Shown here piece after piece: positions 18,994 to 27,376 of a stretch of DNA of 64,000 nucleotides. Source of the DNA: Bacillus marasmi (GTDB lineage Bacteria > Bacillota > Bacilli > Bacillales > Cytobacillaceae); contig NZ_LR656173.1 of NCBI RefSeq assembly GCF_902168435.1, positions 124,001-188,000 on the forward strand. Reading direction: 5' to 3'. The position numbers and the translations under genes are program-made. Numbering within the stretch: the first letter of the stretch is position 1; each line of letters begins with the position of its first letter. The notes under the pieces were generated by a model. That model saw only the letters and a list, made by a program, of their open reading frames with translations, made no database searches and was not told the origin of the DNA.

Positions 18994-21732
18994 TTAGTTA
19001 GCTTTAGCAGCTTTAACTTTTTCGCGTAATACCATTTGTAGAATACCGCCATGACGGTAGTAGTCGATTTCAACTTCTGAGTCGAAACGAACAAGAACTT
19101 CGAATTCTTTCTTGTTGCCAGCTTCGTCAGTAGCTGTAACTTTTACCATATCACGTGGTTTTACGTTTTCATCAACTTGAACTTCGATTGTTTCTTTACC
19201 TGTTAAGCCAAGTGTTTCTGCGCTTTCTCCAGCTTTGAATTGAAGTGGAAGAACACCCATTAACACTAGGTTAGAACGGTGAATACGCTCGAAGCTTTCA
19301 GCGATAACTGTTTTAATTCCTAATAGGTTTGTACCTTTTGCGGCCCAGTCACGAGAAGATCCCATACCGTAATCTTTACCTGCTAGGATTGCAAGACCAG
19401 TACCTTCTTCTTTGTACTTCATGCAAGCATCAAAGATAGCCATAACTTCGCCAGTTGGCCAGTAAGTAGTGAATCCACCTTCTGTACCAGGAGCAATTTG
19501 GTTACGGATACGGATGTTAGCGAATGTACCTCTCATCATAACTTCGTGGTTACCACGGCGAGAACCGTAAGAGTTGAAGTCACGTGGAGAAACGCCTTTT
19601 TCAGTCAGGTATTTACCTGCTGGAGTATCTTTACCAATTGAACCAGCTGGTGAAATGTGGTCAGTTGTTACTGAATCACCAAATTTACCAACTACACGTA
19701 AGCCAGTTAAAGGTTTAACTTCATCTGGATCAGCTTTTAAGCCTTCGAAGAATGGAGGGTTTTGGATGTAAGTTGAATCCGCATCCCAAGTGTATAATGG
19801 CTCATTGCTAGTTTTGATTTCGTTCCAACGAGCGTTGTCGCCAAATACGTTTTCATATTCTTTACGGAATAATTCAGGTGTTACAGTTTGCTTAACAACT
19901 TCGTTAACTTCAGCAGTAGTTGGCCAAATGTCTTTGAAGAATACATCATTGCCATCTTTATCTTTACCTAGTGAGTCGTTTTGAAGGTCGATGTTCACGT
20001 TTCCAGCTAGTGCATATGCCACAACAAGTGGTGGAGATGCAAGGTAGTTACCTTTTACTAGTGGGTGAATACGTCCTTCAAAGTTACGGTTACCAGAAAG
20101 AACAGAAGTTACTAATAAGTCGCTATCTGCTACAGCTTTTTCAATCTCGTCTTTCAATGGACCTGAGTTACCGATACAAGTAGTACATCCGTAACCTACT
20201 GTATTGAAACCTAATTGCTCAAGGTATGGAAGTAAGCCTGAATCACGAAGGTATCCAGTTACAACTTTAGAACCAGGAGCTAAAGAAGTTTTAACAAATT
20301 TAGGAACTTCTAAACCTAATTCAACTGCCTTCTTAGCAACTAAACCAGCGCCAACAAGAACGTATGGGTTAGAAGTGTTAGTACAGCTAGTGATAGCAGC
20401 GATTGCGATAGCACCAGTTTTCATAACAGCTTCGTCACCATTGTTAAATTTAACAGTGATTTCTCTGTCAAGTTCAGCTTCAGTTAAGCCAAAGCCTTGG
20501 TTACCTTGAGGAGCACTGATTTGGTTAACGAAAGTTTCTTTCATTTGAGATAGAGGAATTAAATCTTGTGGACGCTTAGGACCAGAAAGATTAGCCTCAA
20601 TCGCAGAAAGATCGATTTCAACAACTTTAGTATATACAGGCTCATCGCTTGGATCTAAGAATAAGCCGTTTTCTTGGCAATATTTTTCAACAACTTTAAC
20701 TGCTTCTTCGTCACGACCAGTTAATTGTAGGTATGCTAATGATTCGCCATCAATTGGGAAGAATCCGCAAGTTGCGCCGTATTCTGGAGCCATGTTAGCA
20801 ACAGTTGCACGGTCAGCTAATGGTAATGAAGAAACGCCAGGTCCGAAGAACTCAACGAATTTATTTACCACGCCAGCACCACGAAGAACTTGAGTTACTT
20901 TTAACGCAAGGTCAGTTGCAGTAGCACCGTTTGGAAGTTCACCAACTAATTTTACACCGATAACTTCTGGAACTGGGAAGTATGAAGGTTGTCCAAGCAT
21001 TCCAGCTTCTGCTTCAATACCACCAACACCCCAACCAAGTACGCCAATACCGTTGATCATAGTTGTATGTGAATCTGTACCAACTAATGTATCTGGGTAT
21101 GCTTCAAGCTCGCCGTCTGCTGTTGTAGCAACATGAACAACATCAGCTAAATACTCAAGGTTAACTTGGTGAACGATACCAGTTGCAGGTGGAACTGCAC
21201 GATAGTTATCAAATGCTTTTTGAGCCCAGCTTAGGAATTGATAACGCTCAGCGTTACGTTCGAATTCTAATTCCATGTTAGCTTCTAAAGCAGTTTGTGA
21301 ACCGTAGTTGTCAACCTGTACTGAGTGGTCGATAACTAGGTCTACAGTTTTTTCAGGGTTGATTGCATCTGGATTTCCACCCATGTCAGCCATTGCCTTA
21401 CGAAGTGAAGCAAGGTCAACTACTGCAGGTACCCCAGTGAAGTCTTGAAGGATAACGCGTGAAGGTTTGAAAGGAACATCGATTTCCTTAACTTCGCTTG
21501 TACCCCATTTTGCAAGGTTTTCTACGTGTTCTTTTGTAATTACACGTCCGTCATATTGACGTAACACTGATTCAAGTAACACTTTGATTGAGTAAGGTAA
21601 TCTTGAGATTTTTCCAAGACCCGCTTCTTCAAGTGCACTTAAACGATAATAGTTATACTTTTTGCCGTTCAGTTCAAACGATGTCCGTGATTGGAATACA
21701 TCGTTTTTTGCTAAAACATCATTTTTTGACAT
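18994..21732 (-). CDS. citB: Aconitate hydratase (aconitase A)
   Basis: The protein has 912 residues, the usual length. Aconitase interconverts citrate and isocitrate in the TCA cycle using a [4Fe-4S] cluster. The cluster cysteines are in [10 protein letters not shown] and [11 protein letters not shown]. Further family landmarks are [27 protein letters not shown], the linker after residue ~600 and the swivelling domain with [20 protein letters not shown] and [16 protein letters not shown]. Without iron the B. subtilis enzyme also binds RNA. It is transcribed alone from a promoter with a CcpC box and ends in a strong terminator. The order sspP-sspO-citB-yneN is that of B. subtilis. Confidence 0.98.
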   Translation of the reverse strand: MSKNDVLAKNDVFQSRTSFELNGKKYNYYRLSALEEAGLGKISRLPYSIKVLLESVLRQYDGRVITKEHVENLAKWGTSEVKEIDVPFKPSRVILQDFTGVPAVVDLASLRKAMADMGGNPDAINPEKTVDLVIDHSVQVDNYGSQTALEANMELEFERNAERYQFLSWAQKAFDNYRAVPPATGIVHQVNLEYLADVVHVATTADGELEAYPDTLVGTDSHTTMINGIGVLGWGVGGIEAEAGMLGQPSYFPVPEVIGVKLVGELPNGATATDLALKVTQVLRGAGVVNKFVEFFGPGVSSLPLADRATVANMAPEYGATCGFFPIDGESLAYLQLTGRDEEAVKVVEKYCQENGLFLDPSDEPVYTKVVEIDLSAIEANLSGPKRPQDLIPLSQMKETFVNQISAPQGNQGFGLTEAELDREITVKFNNGDEAVMKTGAIAIAAITSCTNTSNPYVLVGAGLVAKKAVELGLEVPKFVKTSLAPGSKVVTGYLRDSGLLPYLEQLGFNTVGYGCTTCIGNSGPLKDEIEKAVADSDLLVTSVLSGNRNFEGRIHPLVKGNYLASPPLVVAYALAGNVNIDLQNDSLGKDKDGNDVFFKDIWPTTAEVNEVVKQTVTPELFRKEYENVFGDNARWNEIKTSNEPLYTWDADSTYIQNPPFFEGLKADPDEVKPLTGLRVVGKFGDSVTTDHISPAGSIGKDTPAGKYLTEKGVSPRDFNSYGSRRGNHEVMMRGTFANIRIRNQIAPGTEGGFTTYWPTGEVMAIFDACMKYKEEGTGLAILAGKDYGMGSSRDWAAKGTNLLGIKTVIAESFERIHRSNLVLMGVLPLQFKAGESAETLGLTGKETIEVQVDENVKPRDMVKVTATDEAGNKKEFEVLVRFDSEVEIDYYRHGGILQMVLREKVKAAKAN

Positions 21733-21833
21733 ATGTATTACCCCCTATTCGTACTCAATTATACCAAAACAAGGTTAATTGTCGAAAAGTTTGAATTTTC
21801 ACCCATCCGAACTTTTCTTGCAATTCCAATTTT

Positions 21834-21863
21834 AATATATTCGGCGTTATAAGTAAATAACAA
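21834..21863 (-). promoter_or_regulatory. Candidate citB promoter
   Basis: Minus strand: -35 TTGTTA (21863-21858), 18-bp spacer, -10 TATATT (21839-21834). A near-dyad (AATAAC, 6 bases, GTTATT) overlaps the -35 side, similar to the second CcpC half-site at the B. subtilis promoter. Confidence 0.5.
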
Positions 21864-21880
21864 GAAAGTTATTGCTTTGT

Positions 21881-21895
21881 ATAAGTTTATCTTAT
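21881..21895 (-). promoter_or_regulatory. CcpC operator (ATAA-N7-TTAT) of citB
   Basis: ATAAGTTTATCTTAT fits the CcpC consensus ATAA-N7-TTAT exactly and lies about 60 bases upstream of the inferred start point, close to the -66 dyad known for B. subtilis citB. CcpC is the citrate-sensing repressor of aconitase. The rest of the 21733-22060 gap is AT-rich without other clear features. Confidence 0.6.
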
Positions 21896-22060
21896 TGTTT
21901 TAATGATTTTAATCATTTTTATGTATTAAAACTAGATAAATAAAGAGCTATTAATCAAATACTAATCCTGTTTCATGGATATTATTTTATCCTAATATAA
22001 CATCAGAACATCTGCATGACATTTTTTGAAGCGGTAAAACTATAATTGGAGGTGAAAATA

Positions 22061-22210
22061 TTGTCAAAACGAAAAGCAAATCACGTCATCCCTGGAATGA
22101 ATGCGGCAAAATCGCAGGGTATGGGAGCAGGATTTAATGAAGAGTTTTCAAATGAGCCTTTAACAGAAAAGCAAAAGTTGAATAATAAAAAGAGAAAGAA
22201 AAATCAGTAA
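22061..22210 (+). CDS. sspO: Small acid-soluble spore protein SspO
   Basis: 49 residues from a TTG start at 22061 with a near-perfect GGAGGTG seven bases upstream. The protein runs [21 protein letters not shown], then [17 protein letters not shown] and a lysine-rich tail, the SspO (formerly CotK) pattern. It is made in the forespore. It is divergent from citB, exactly as in B. subtilis. A possible but weak sigma-G-like promoter lies near 22010-22045. Confidence 0.93.
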   Translation: MSKRKANHVIPGMNAAKSQGMGAGFNEEFSNEPLTEKQKLNNKKRKKNQ

Positions 22211-22260
22211 CGACGATTAAGTGGAAGTAGATTACGGTGGTAATATTAAAGAACATAAAT

Positions 22261-22287
22261 AAAGCGGTCACTATTAAGTGACCGCTA
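22261..22287. terminator. Bidirectional terminator between sspO and the DUF2524-like gene
   Basis: AGCGGTCACT pairs with AGTGACCGCT over a short loop; the flanking genes converge. Confidence 0.8.
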
Positions 22288-22292
22288 TTTGT

Positions 22293-22568
22293 TCAATTAT
22301 CAGGTAGATTCACTTCATGTATGATGCTTTCTAGATCTGAGCGGAAGCGTTCCAACTGAGATCGTTGGTGGTCTGACGCAACCTCCAAAGCATTTTCAAT
22401 TTGTTGGTATGCTTCGTTGACTTCATTTTTCAAATGCTTTAATTGGTGACCATAGCTCGCACTATCTTGCACAATTTCACTATATAGTCCTTGCACATCC
22501 TCAATTCCTTGTTGCGCTGCCTGAAATGCTTGTTGTTTGTTCTTATGATAAGGCATGTACTTTTTCAC
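22293..22568 (-). CDS. YtzC/DUF2524-like small helical protein
   Basis: 91 hydrophilic residues, predicted almost wholly alpha-helical. The C-terminal half (NEAYQQIENALEVASDHQ followed by QRSQLERFRSDLE) resembles the conserved part of B. subtilis YtzC (DUF2524), which has the same spacing of Asn, Ala, QR-QL and R residues. The function of that family is unknown. The gene is inserted between sspO and sspP, on the opposite strand. The family call is tentative. Confidence 0.5.
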   Translation of the reverse strand: MKKYMPYHKNKQQAFQAAQQGIEDVQGLYSEIVQDSASYGHQLKHLKNEVNEAYQQIENALEVASDHQRSQLERFRSDLESIIHEVNLPDN

Positions 22569-22666
22569 TCCTATTCCAAGGTTACCGTTAAATTGTGCAG
22601 TTTTTAAAAGAAATATTCAGTATAAACGTGCGTTGAATTCACAATCTATATTTAGGAGGGATTTAC

Positions 22667-22810
22667 ATGAACAAAAACAACGGAAAAGATATGCGCCGAA
22701 ATGCACCAAAAGGTGGAAATAGCGGTCAACCCGAGCCATTAAGCGGCTCCCATAAAGTTAAAAATCGCAACCACACAAGACAAAAACATAACCAGCACCA
22801 TGATATGTAG
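22667..22810 (+). CDS. sspP: Small acid-soluble spore protein SspP
   Basis: 47 residues from an ATG preceded by TAGGAGGGA. The sequence begins [18 protein letters not shown] and ends in a His/Lys-rich tail with [15 protein letters not shown], matching SspP. It is a forespore-specific minor small acid-soluble protein. In B. subtilis sspO and sspP are co-transcribed; here a gene on the other strand and a terminator separate them, so sspP must have its own promoter. Confidence 0.9.
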   Translation: MNKNNGKDMRRNAPKGGNSGQPEPLSGSHKVKNRNHTRQKHNQHHDM

Positions 22811-22930
22811 AAAAGCGGAAGCGGCTTGCCCAGAGGCGACAGGCATAAGACGAGCCGGCTGGAAGGTTGTTCTTTAACCTTCTGGACGGAACGGCTTATG
22901 ACCCCGAGCCTCTAGCCGCTGGAGCTAGAC
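22810..22930. repeat. Interspersed palindromic repeat, copy 1 (about 121 bp)
   Basis: The GC-rich unit begins GAAAAGCGGAAGCGGCTTGC and ends CGCTGGAGCTAGAC. It forms a long imperfect hairpin: GGAAGGTT with AACCTTC at the tip, GGCATAAG with CTTATG below, and AGCGGCT with AGCCGCT near the base. Repeats of this type (GCGGAAGCG...GGAGCTAGAC) are spread through many Bacillus genomes. Confidence 0.8.
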
Positions 22931-22932
22931 AA

Positions 22933-23052
22933 GAAAAGCGGAAGCGGCTTGCCCAGAGGCGACAGGCATAAGACGAGCCGGCTGGAAGGTTGTTCTTTAA
23001 CCTTCTGGACGGAACGGCTTATGACCCGAGCCTCTAGCCGCTGGAGCTAGAC
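22933..23052. repeat. Interspersed palindromic repeat, copy 2 (about 120 bp)
   Basis: Nearly identical direct tandem copy of the unit at 22810-22930. The only difference seen is three Cs instead of four in the segment ATGACCCGAGCC. Confidence 0.85.
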
Positions 23053-23053
23053 A

Positions 23054-23090
23054 GAGAAAAGCGGAAGGCGCCTGCTTATCGGCGACAAGA
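23054..23090. repeat. Partial third palindromic repeat
   Basis: It starts like the two full copies (GAAAAGCGGAAG), then diverges to GCGCCTGCTTATCGGCGACAAG and stops. It looks like a truncated variant of the same repeat family, lying against the selA terminator. Confidence 0.6.
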
Positions 23091-23098
23091 TTGACATT

Positions 23099-23141
23099 AA
23101 AAAAGGTTGCATGGTGTTATTCACCATTTGCAACCTTTTTT
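23099..23141 (-). terminator. Terminator overlapping the selA stop codon
   Basis: Minus strand: AAAAAAGGTTGCAAATGGTG pairs with CACCATGCAACCTTTTTT. The left arm is the last selA codons, so the mRNA ends right at the gene. No selB follows. Confidence 0.85.
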
Positions 23142-24526
23142 AGTGCGATTAAGATGAGTTCTAGTTCTGGTTCTGTAACGGTTCGTAAGTCGAGTTGTAT
23201 TTCTTCATTTTGAATTCGGACTATAATCGCTGGGGAATGCTCAGTTCGTAGCTTTCTTGCTAGCTGTTCAGCAGTTAACTGTGGATGGCTAATCCCTACA
23301 ACATAGGTCGGTAGCTCGACATCCGGCATCGTACCTCCACCAACTTGACTAGTACCTTCTATTATCTTCACTTGATAAGTTTCATGGATTTGACGTATAA
23401 AGCGAACACCTTTACTTTGTATTTCTTTTTGAGTAATGAGCAAATCGCGGATGGTTGGTATATTTCGTAATTCACTTCCACCCTTTACATAATCAATCAA
23501 GGTACCTTCTAATGCTGCAAGAGTCATCTTATCAACTCGTAGAACACGTGCGAGTTGATGCTTTTTTAACCTATCAATCAATGCTTTTTTACCAGCGATA
23601 ATTCCAGCCTGGGGACCACCGAGGAGCTTGTCTCCACTAAAAGAAACGATATCTGCACCTGCTCTCAGCACTTCGCCAACAACAGGTTCATCACCAATTC
23701 CGTGCTTTCGGAAGTCGTATAAAACGCCACTTCCGAGGTCTTCATAAAAAATCACCTGCTCGTGTTTTTGGGATAAATTGACTAATTCCTCTGTCTCTAC
23801 AGATTTCGTGAAACCTATCGTTTTAAAATTACTGGTGTGCACTTTTAGGAGCATCGCAGTCTGATCGGAAATAGCGTTTTCATAATCGTATAAATGAGTT
23901 TTATTGGTTGTTCCGACCTCGATTAGCTTCGCGCCACTTTCTTCCATGATTGAAGAAATGCGGAACGAACCACCGATTTCAACTAATTGACCACGCGAAA
24001 CAATCACTTCTTTTTCAAAGGCGAGCGCACGAAGAACTAAATACACCGCAGCAGCATTATTATTAACAACCATCGCTGCTTCTGCACCTGTGATTTCTTT
24101 GATTAGGGTTTCCACATGGGTATGTCTCGAGCCTCTTTCACCTTCTTGAATCTTGTATTCCAAATTAGAGTAGTTTTGTGCTGCTACGACTACATGTTCA
24201 GTGGCTCGATCACTTAATCGTGCTCTTCCAAGATTTGTATGTAAAATTGTACCTGTGGCGTTAATTACTCTTTTTAATGTGTAGCTTGTTTTTTTCTTCA
24301 CCTGCGTTTCAGTTATAGTGAAGATATCATTTAAAAAAAGGGACGTTCCTGGCTCGGCTCCCTTCCAGGTTCCGGTTAATATTTCTTCTCTAACGGAGTC
24401 TAGAGTTTGTTTTATTATTTCGGTTAAATAGCCTGTCTCCAGCTTGTGTTCGGATTCAATTTTTGAAAACCGATCATCCTTTTGCAGCTCATGAACAGGA
24501 GGTAAAGATCGCAGTAAATGTTTCAA
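23117..24526 (-). CDS. selA: L-seryl-tRNA(Sec) selenium transferase
   Basis: 469 residues from a TTG at 24526, which follows TTGGAGGGG; the extension to 24577 has no ribosome site and lies outside the family's N-terminus (KHLLRSLPPVHELQ is typical). SelA is a PLP enzyme that converts Ser-tRNA(Sec) to Sec-tRNA(Sec) with selenophosphate. Visible features are INATGTILHTNLGRA, the cofactor region with NNNAAAV, and the PLP lysine K300 in SFSGDKLLGGPQAG (K295 in E. coli). It is normal length and intact. selB usually follows selA but is absent here; palindromic repeats lie in its place. Confidence 0.97.
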   Translation of the reverse strand: MKHLLRSLPPVHELQKDDRFSKIESEHKLETGYLTEIIKQTLDSVREEILTGTWKGAEPGTSLFLNDIFTITETQVKKKTSYTLKRVINATGTILHTNLGRARLSDRATEHVVVAAQNYSNLEYKIQEGERGSRHTHVETLIKEITGAEAAMVVNNNAAAVYLVLRALAFEKEVIVSRGQLVEIGGSFRISSIMEESGAKLIEVGTTNKTHLYDYENAISDQTAMLLKVHTSNFKTIGFTKSVETEELVNLSQKHEQVIFYEDLGSGVLYDFRKHGIGDEPVVGEVLRAGADIVSFSGDKLLGGPQAGIIAGKKALIDRLKKHQLARVLRVDKMTLAALEGTLIDYVKGGSELRNIPTIRDLLITQKEIQSKGVRFIRQIHETYQVKIIEGTSQVGGGTMPDVELPTYVVGISHPQLTAEQLARKLRTEHSPAIIVRIQNEEIQLDLRTVTEPELELILIALKKVANGE

Positions 24527-24630
24527 AAAAACCCCTCCAAAAATAGATACATTAGCTATTATATCAATATTTACCACTATTAAAAATCTCGAGAAAAATT
24601 GTCACATTATGTTCTAAATTTTTTCTAATG

Positions 24631-24665
24631 AAAAAGAGACTGAAGTTATATAAAACCAGTCTCTA
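24631..24665 (-). terminator. Terminator after the SelW-like gene
   Basis: AGAGACTG pairs with CAGTCTCT over a 14-nt loop, followed by TTTTTC on the minus strand. It separates the selW-like gene from selA. Confidence 0.8.
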
Positions 24666-24673
24666 AAAACACT

Positions 24674-24910
24674 TTATGCATTCATTTTTTCAATTAATTC
24701 ATTTGATCGTGGAAATACGCCTGTTTCCTTTTTTGAATAGATCTTTTCATCATTTACAGTAACCTCGAAAATTCCACCGGAAGCAGGAATGAGCTCCAAT
24801 TTCTCGATTTCTCCTCTGAAATGTGTAAATAAGTCTTCTGCGACACTCGCAGCTTTCGGAGCGTAGTTTCACATCATGCAAAATTCAATTATTACTGAAT
24901 ATTTCTTCAT
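24674..24910 (-). CDS. SelW/Rdx-family selenoprotein, in-frame TGA = Sec14
   Basis: 78 residues from the ATG at 24910 (after AAAGGGGAAATTCCT) to the TAA at 24674, reading through the TGA at 24869-24871. The redox motif CxxU is C11-M-M-U14, in VIIEFCMMUNYAPKA. The rest fits the Rdx thioredoxin-like fold: AEDLF, the conserved GGIFEVTVND, YSKKETGVFP and a C-terminal helix. SelW-like proteins are small thiol/selenol redox proteins of unclear substrate. A perfect 6-bp hairpin follows the TGA. Divergent from selD and just upstream of selA, it is very likely a true selenoprotein rather than a pseudogene. Confidence 0.9.
24838..24852 (-). promoter_or_regulatory. SECIS-like hairpin of the SelW-like gene
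   Basis: Minus strand: CUGCGA, loop GUG, UCGCAG. It begins 16 nt after the Sec UGA; the loop is 23-25 nt downstream, in the range of bacterial SECIS elements. The selD hairpin has the same GUG loop. Confidence 0.6.
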
Positions 24911-24975
24911 AGGAATTTCCCCTTTAATTAAAAAATTGCTATCGTAATTGTAGTATAAGCACGAGGTATCACGCA

Positions 24976-25012
24976 AATTATCTGTTTTAATATTGTGCGC
25001 GAACAGATAATT
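24976..25012. promoter_or_regulatory. Perfect 11-bp inverted repeat between selW-like and selD
   Basis: AATTATCTGTT (24976-24986), 15-nt spacer, AACAGATAATT (25002-25012). TATACT -10 elements lie on both sides (25018-25023 for selD, 24957-24952 for selW), so the repeat covers the upstream region of both divergent promoters. Candidate shared operator. Confidence 0.5.
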
Positions 25013-25043
25013 AAAGGTATACTAAACATTGGAGGTGAAAAAC

Positions 25044-26096
25044 GTGAGTGAACAAGATAAAATACGCCTAACTTCATTTTCTACAAAAGCTGGCTGAGGC
25101 TGCAAAATTGGTCCTGAGGACCTGGCGCAAGTGTTGCGCCTTTTACCTGAGCAAGCCCCAGTCCCAGAATTATTAGTTGGGCATGAAACTAGCGACGATG
25201 CCGGCGTTTTTCAGTTAACAGATTCAATTGCACTAATTCAAACTCTTGATTATTTTACTCCCATTGTGGATGATCCATATAAATTTGGACAAATTGCCGC
25301 AGCAAATGCGTTAAGTGATGTTTATGCAATGGGCGGTGTACCAAAAACAGTCCTGAACATTGTTGGGTACCCGGTAAAAAAATTAGGTCCAGATATCTTA
25401 GCTGAAATATTACGCGGTGCTTCTGATAAAGTGACAGAAAGTGGCGCTGTCACAGTTGGGGGCCATTCAATTGATGACCAGGAACCAAAATTTGGCTTAT
25501 CTGTAACAGGCATTGTGCACCCTTCGAAAATTTGGAAAAACGTTGGTGCAAAACCTGGGAATGTATTAGTCATAACGAAGCCAATCGGTGTTGGTATTAT
25601 TACTACTGGGATAAAACGCTGTGCTGTTACTGCGGAACAAGAAGAAATTGTAACGGAAACAATGGCCATGTTAAATAAAACGGCTGCAGAAGCGCTTGAA
25701 GGACTTCATCCTTATGCGGTAACTGATGTGACCGGATTTGGATTACTTGGACATGGAAGTGAAATGGCAAGAGGAAGTAATGTCAGCTTGGAGATTCATC
25801 TATCACAGGTTCCAGTGCTCGAGGGAGCATTTGAACTCGCTAAAGATGGGGTCGTACCAGGAGGGTCAAAAGCTAACCACAAGTGGCTGTTGGATGACGT
25901 CGATTACGAGAATATACAGCAACACGAGCAAATCGTCCTATGCGATGCGATTACATCAGGTGGATTGCTGGTAGCACTAGATGAATCAGAAGCAATACAA
26001 TATATCGAAAATCTTCACAAACGCGGACATGCTGTTGCTGAAATCATTGGTGTCGTCAAAGAAAAACAAGAGAAGCTAATTTATGTAAAAAAATAA
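25044..26096 (+). CDS. selD: Selenophosphate synthetase, itself a selenoprotein (in-frame TGA = Sec18)
   Basis: 350 residues from a GTG at 25044 (after GGAGGTG), reading through the TGA at 25095-25097. SelD makes selenophosphate from selenide and ATP, the selenium donor for SelA. Sec18 lies in FSTKAGUGCKIGPEDL and replaces catalytic Cys17 of the E. coli enzyme; the essential Lys21 follows. Further landmarks are DDAGVF, ALSDVYAMGG and TDVTGFGLLGHGSEMA. A naive gene call begins at the GTG at 25131 and loses the whole active-site segment. Two hairpins lie just after the TGA. Sec-containing SelD is a known variant, which makes the enzyme depend on its own product. Confidence 0.95.
25110..25140 (+). 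promoter_or_regulatory. SECIS-like double hairpin of selD
   Basis: Two adjacent perfect stems: GGUCC-UGA-GGACC (25110-25122, starting 12 nt after the Sec codon) and GGCGCAA-GUG-UUGCGCC (25124-25140). The first has the spacing of a minimal bacterial SECIS; the second shares its GUG loop with the selW-like hairpin. Confidence 0.6.
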
Positions 26097-26102
26097 ACAT
26101 CA

Positions 26103-26135
26103 ACAATCCCCTTAGCCATGAGCTTTGGGGATTGT
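26103..26135. terminator. Hairpin between selD and pspA
   Basis: ACAATCCCC pairs with GGGGATTGT. The genes converge, so it may end both transcripts; a T-run is lacking. Confidence 0.5.
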
Positions 26136-26141
26136 CTGTGC

Positions 26142-26813
26142 TTACGCTGTTGTAGGCTTTGCTTGTTTAAGCAAGTCTAATTCTTTTTGAACTTCATCCT
26201 GTAGTACTTTATCCAAGAGTACATTCTCTTGTGGTCGTTTCATTTCATGAATTGATTGTGTTGCACTAGCTTTTGCCTCTAGATTTAAAATTTGTTCTTC
26301 CATACGTGAAAATCCTTTAATGGCATTTTGTGGTGAAAACGAGGTTAAGGTTTGATTCACGTGCTGAGAAGCTTGAGCTGCGTTAGCTCTGGCAATAAGC
26401 GCCAGTTTTTTCTGCTGTAAATGCTCATACGTATCCTGTAATTTTTTGACTTGACCATATAAACTGGTCGTTTGTTGCTTGATCGTTTCGTACGTCGCTT
26501 TGGTTTGCACTAATTTTTTCTCGTGGCTGATTTTATCTTGAAGTGCTAATTTAGCAATTTCATCCTCATTCCGGTCAACAGCTAATTGAGCCTGGCGAAC
26601 ACGTTTTTCGATGATACCTTCCGATTCAGCAATTAGTACTTCGTATTTCTTTTCAATAAATAATTGGTTGGATAGTGCATTCTCTGCCTTTTCCATTTCT
26701 GCCTCTAAGTCACGTAAATATTGTTTTAGCATTTTAATTGGATCTTCCATTTTATCAATTGCATGATTGACATCAGCAAGTGCAATCCCTTTTAATCTTT
26801 TAAAAATACCCAT
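26142..26813 (-). CDS. PspA/IM30-family membrane-stress protein
   Basis: 223 residues from the ATG at 26813 (MGIFKRLKGIALADVNHAID); the longer frame to 26846 runs into the preceding gene. It is almost wholly helical coiled-coil, as in PspA, LiaH and Vipp1, which form rings or filaments on damaged membranes. It starts with the amphipathic helix MGIFKRLKGI, which binds membranes, and keeps the family's EDPIKMLKQYLRDLEAEM segment. Its start overlaps the stop of the membrane-protein gene upstream (TAATG), which itself follows htrA by 21 bases. An htrA-membrane protein-pspA operon is therefore clear from spacing. Confidence 0.88.
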   Translation of the reverse strand: MGIFKRLKGIALADVNHAIDKMEDPIKMLKQYLRDLEAEMEKAENALSNQLFIEKKYEVLIAESEGIIEKRVRQAQLAVDRNEDEIAKLALQDKISHEKKLVQTKATYETIKQQTTSLYGQVKKLQDTYEHLQQKKLALIARANAAQASQHVNQTLTSFSPQNAIKGFSRMEEQILNLEAKASATQSIHEMKRPQENVLLDKVLQDEVQKELDLLKQAKPTTA

Positions 26814-27355
26814 TATTTTACCTCCTTGTTTATTGACCGTTCCCATTCATCTAGGAAATCTAGTTTTTGAGTTGGAACAGATACATATTCACTGATAACA
26901 TCCATTGTTTCTTCGGCTTTTTCACGTGTTTTATACCAATAATAGCCTCCCATTAATAGGAATAGTAACGCAAGCCAGTTCGGTAATAACGTCCATAATC
27001 CTATAAACAGTAGCGCAGCACCAATCCCCTTAACCAAAGACTTTTTACCGGCAAATTTTAGAAGCGCTAATCCGGCGATAATTAATCCTAGGTCAAATAA
27101 AATTGGAAAAAACGTACCATGGTGAGTATGGTGTCCTCCAACAAAGCGCTGATGAACCTCAATTCCATGCCTTGGTTCATTAAAGTGGCCCAAACCACCT
27201 TTATCAAAGCTGTGCATCACAACTTGATGATGAACTTGTGTTATGTCTTGGCTAAAAGGAGCCTGACCAAGATGTAGGAAAGCCATTTTTGATAAGTGGA
27301 ATACAACTAATGCACATATAGCAATGCCAATAAACCATAGTATTCTTTTTTTCAT
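26813..27355 (-). CDS. Small membrane protein in the htrA-pspA operon
   Basis: 180 residues from the ATG at 27355, which is 8 bases after AAGGAGG; the GTG at 27364 overlaps that site and is unlikely. There is an N-terminal membrane helix (ILWFIGIAICALVVFHL), a His-rich external loop (QVHHQVVMHS, VGGHHTHHGTFF), then two or three helices (about residues 85-140) and a cytosolic tail. The two-to-three-helix block recalls the LiaF/LiaI-type partners of PspA proteins. The gene is translationally coupled to pspA. A membrane anchor or sensor for PspA is likely. The His cluster might bind a metal, which is speculative. Confidence 0.6.
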   Translation of the reverse strand: MKKRILWFIGIAICALVVFHLSKMAFLHLGQAPFSQDITQVHHQVVMHSFDKGGLGHFNEPRHGIEVHQRFVGGHHTHHGTFFPILFDLGLIIAGLALLKFAGKKSLVKGIGAALLFIGLWTLLPNWLALLFLLMGGYYWYKTREKAEETMDVISEYVSVPTQKLDFLDEWERSINKEVK

Positions 27356-27376
27356 CCATTTCACCTCCTTTCAAAG

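Noticed and set aside
22810-23052. Sec tRNA gene within the GC-rich repeats after selA
   Set aside because: The folding is a long palindrome, with no UCA anticodon arm or acceptor stem pattern of tRNA(Sec).
22810-23090. CRISPR array
   Set aside because: Units of about 120 bp are directly adjacent without spacers and are palindromic along their length.
25131-26096. selD starting at the GTG at 25131
   Set aside because: This removes the conserved active-site segment; an in-frame GTG with a perfect ribosome site lies upstream across a Sec TGA.
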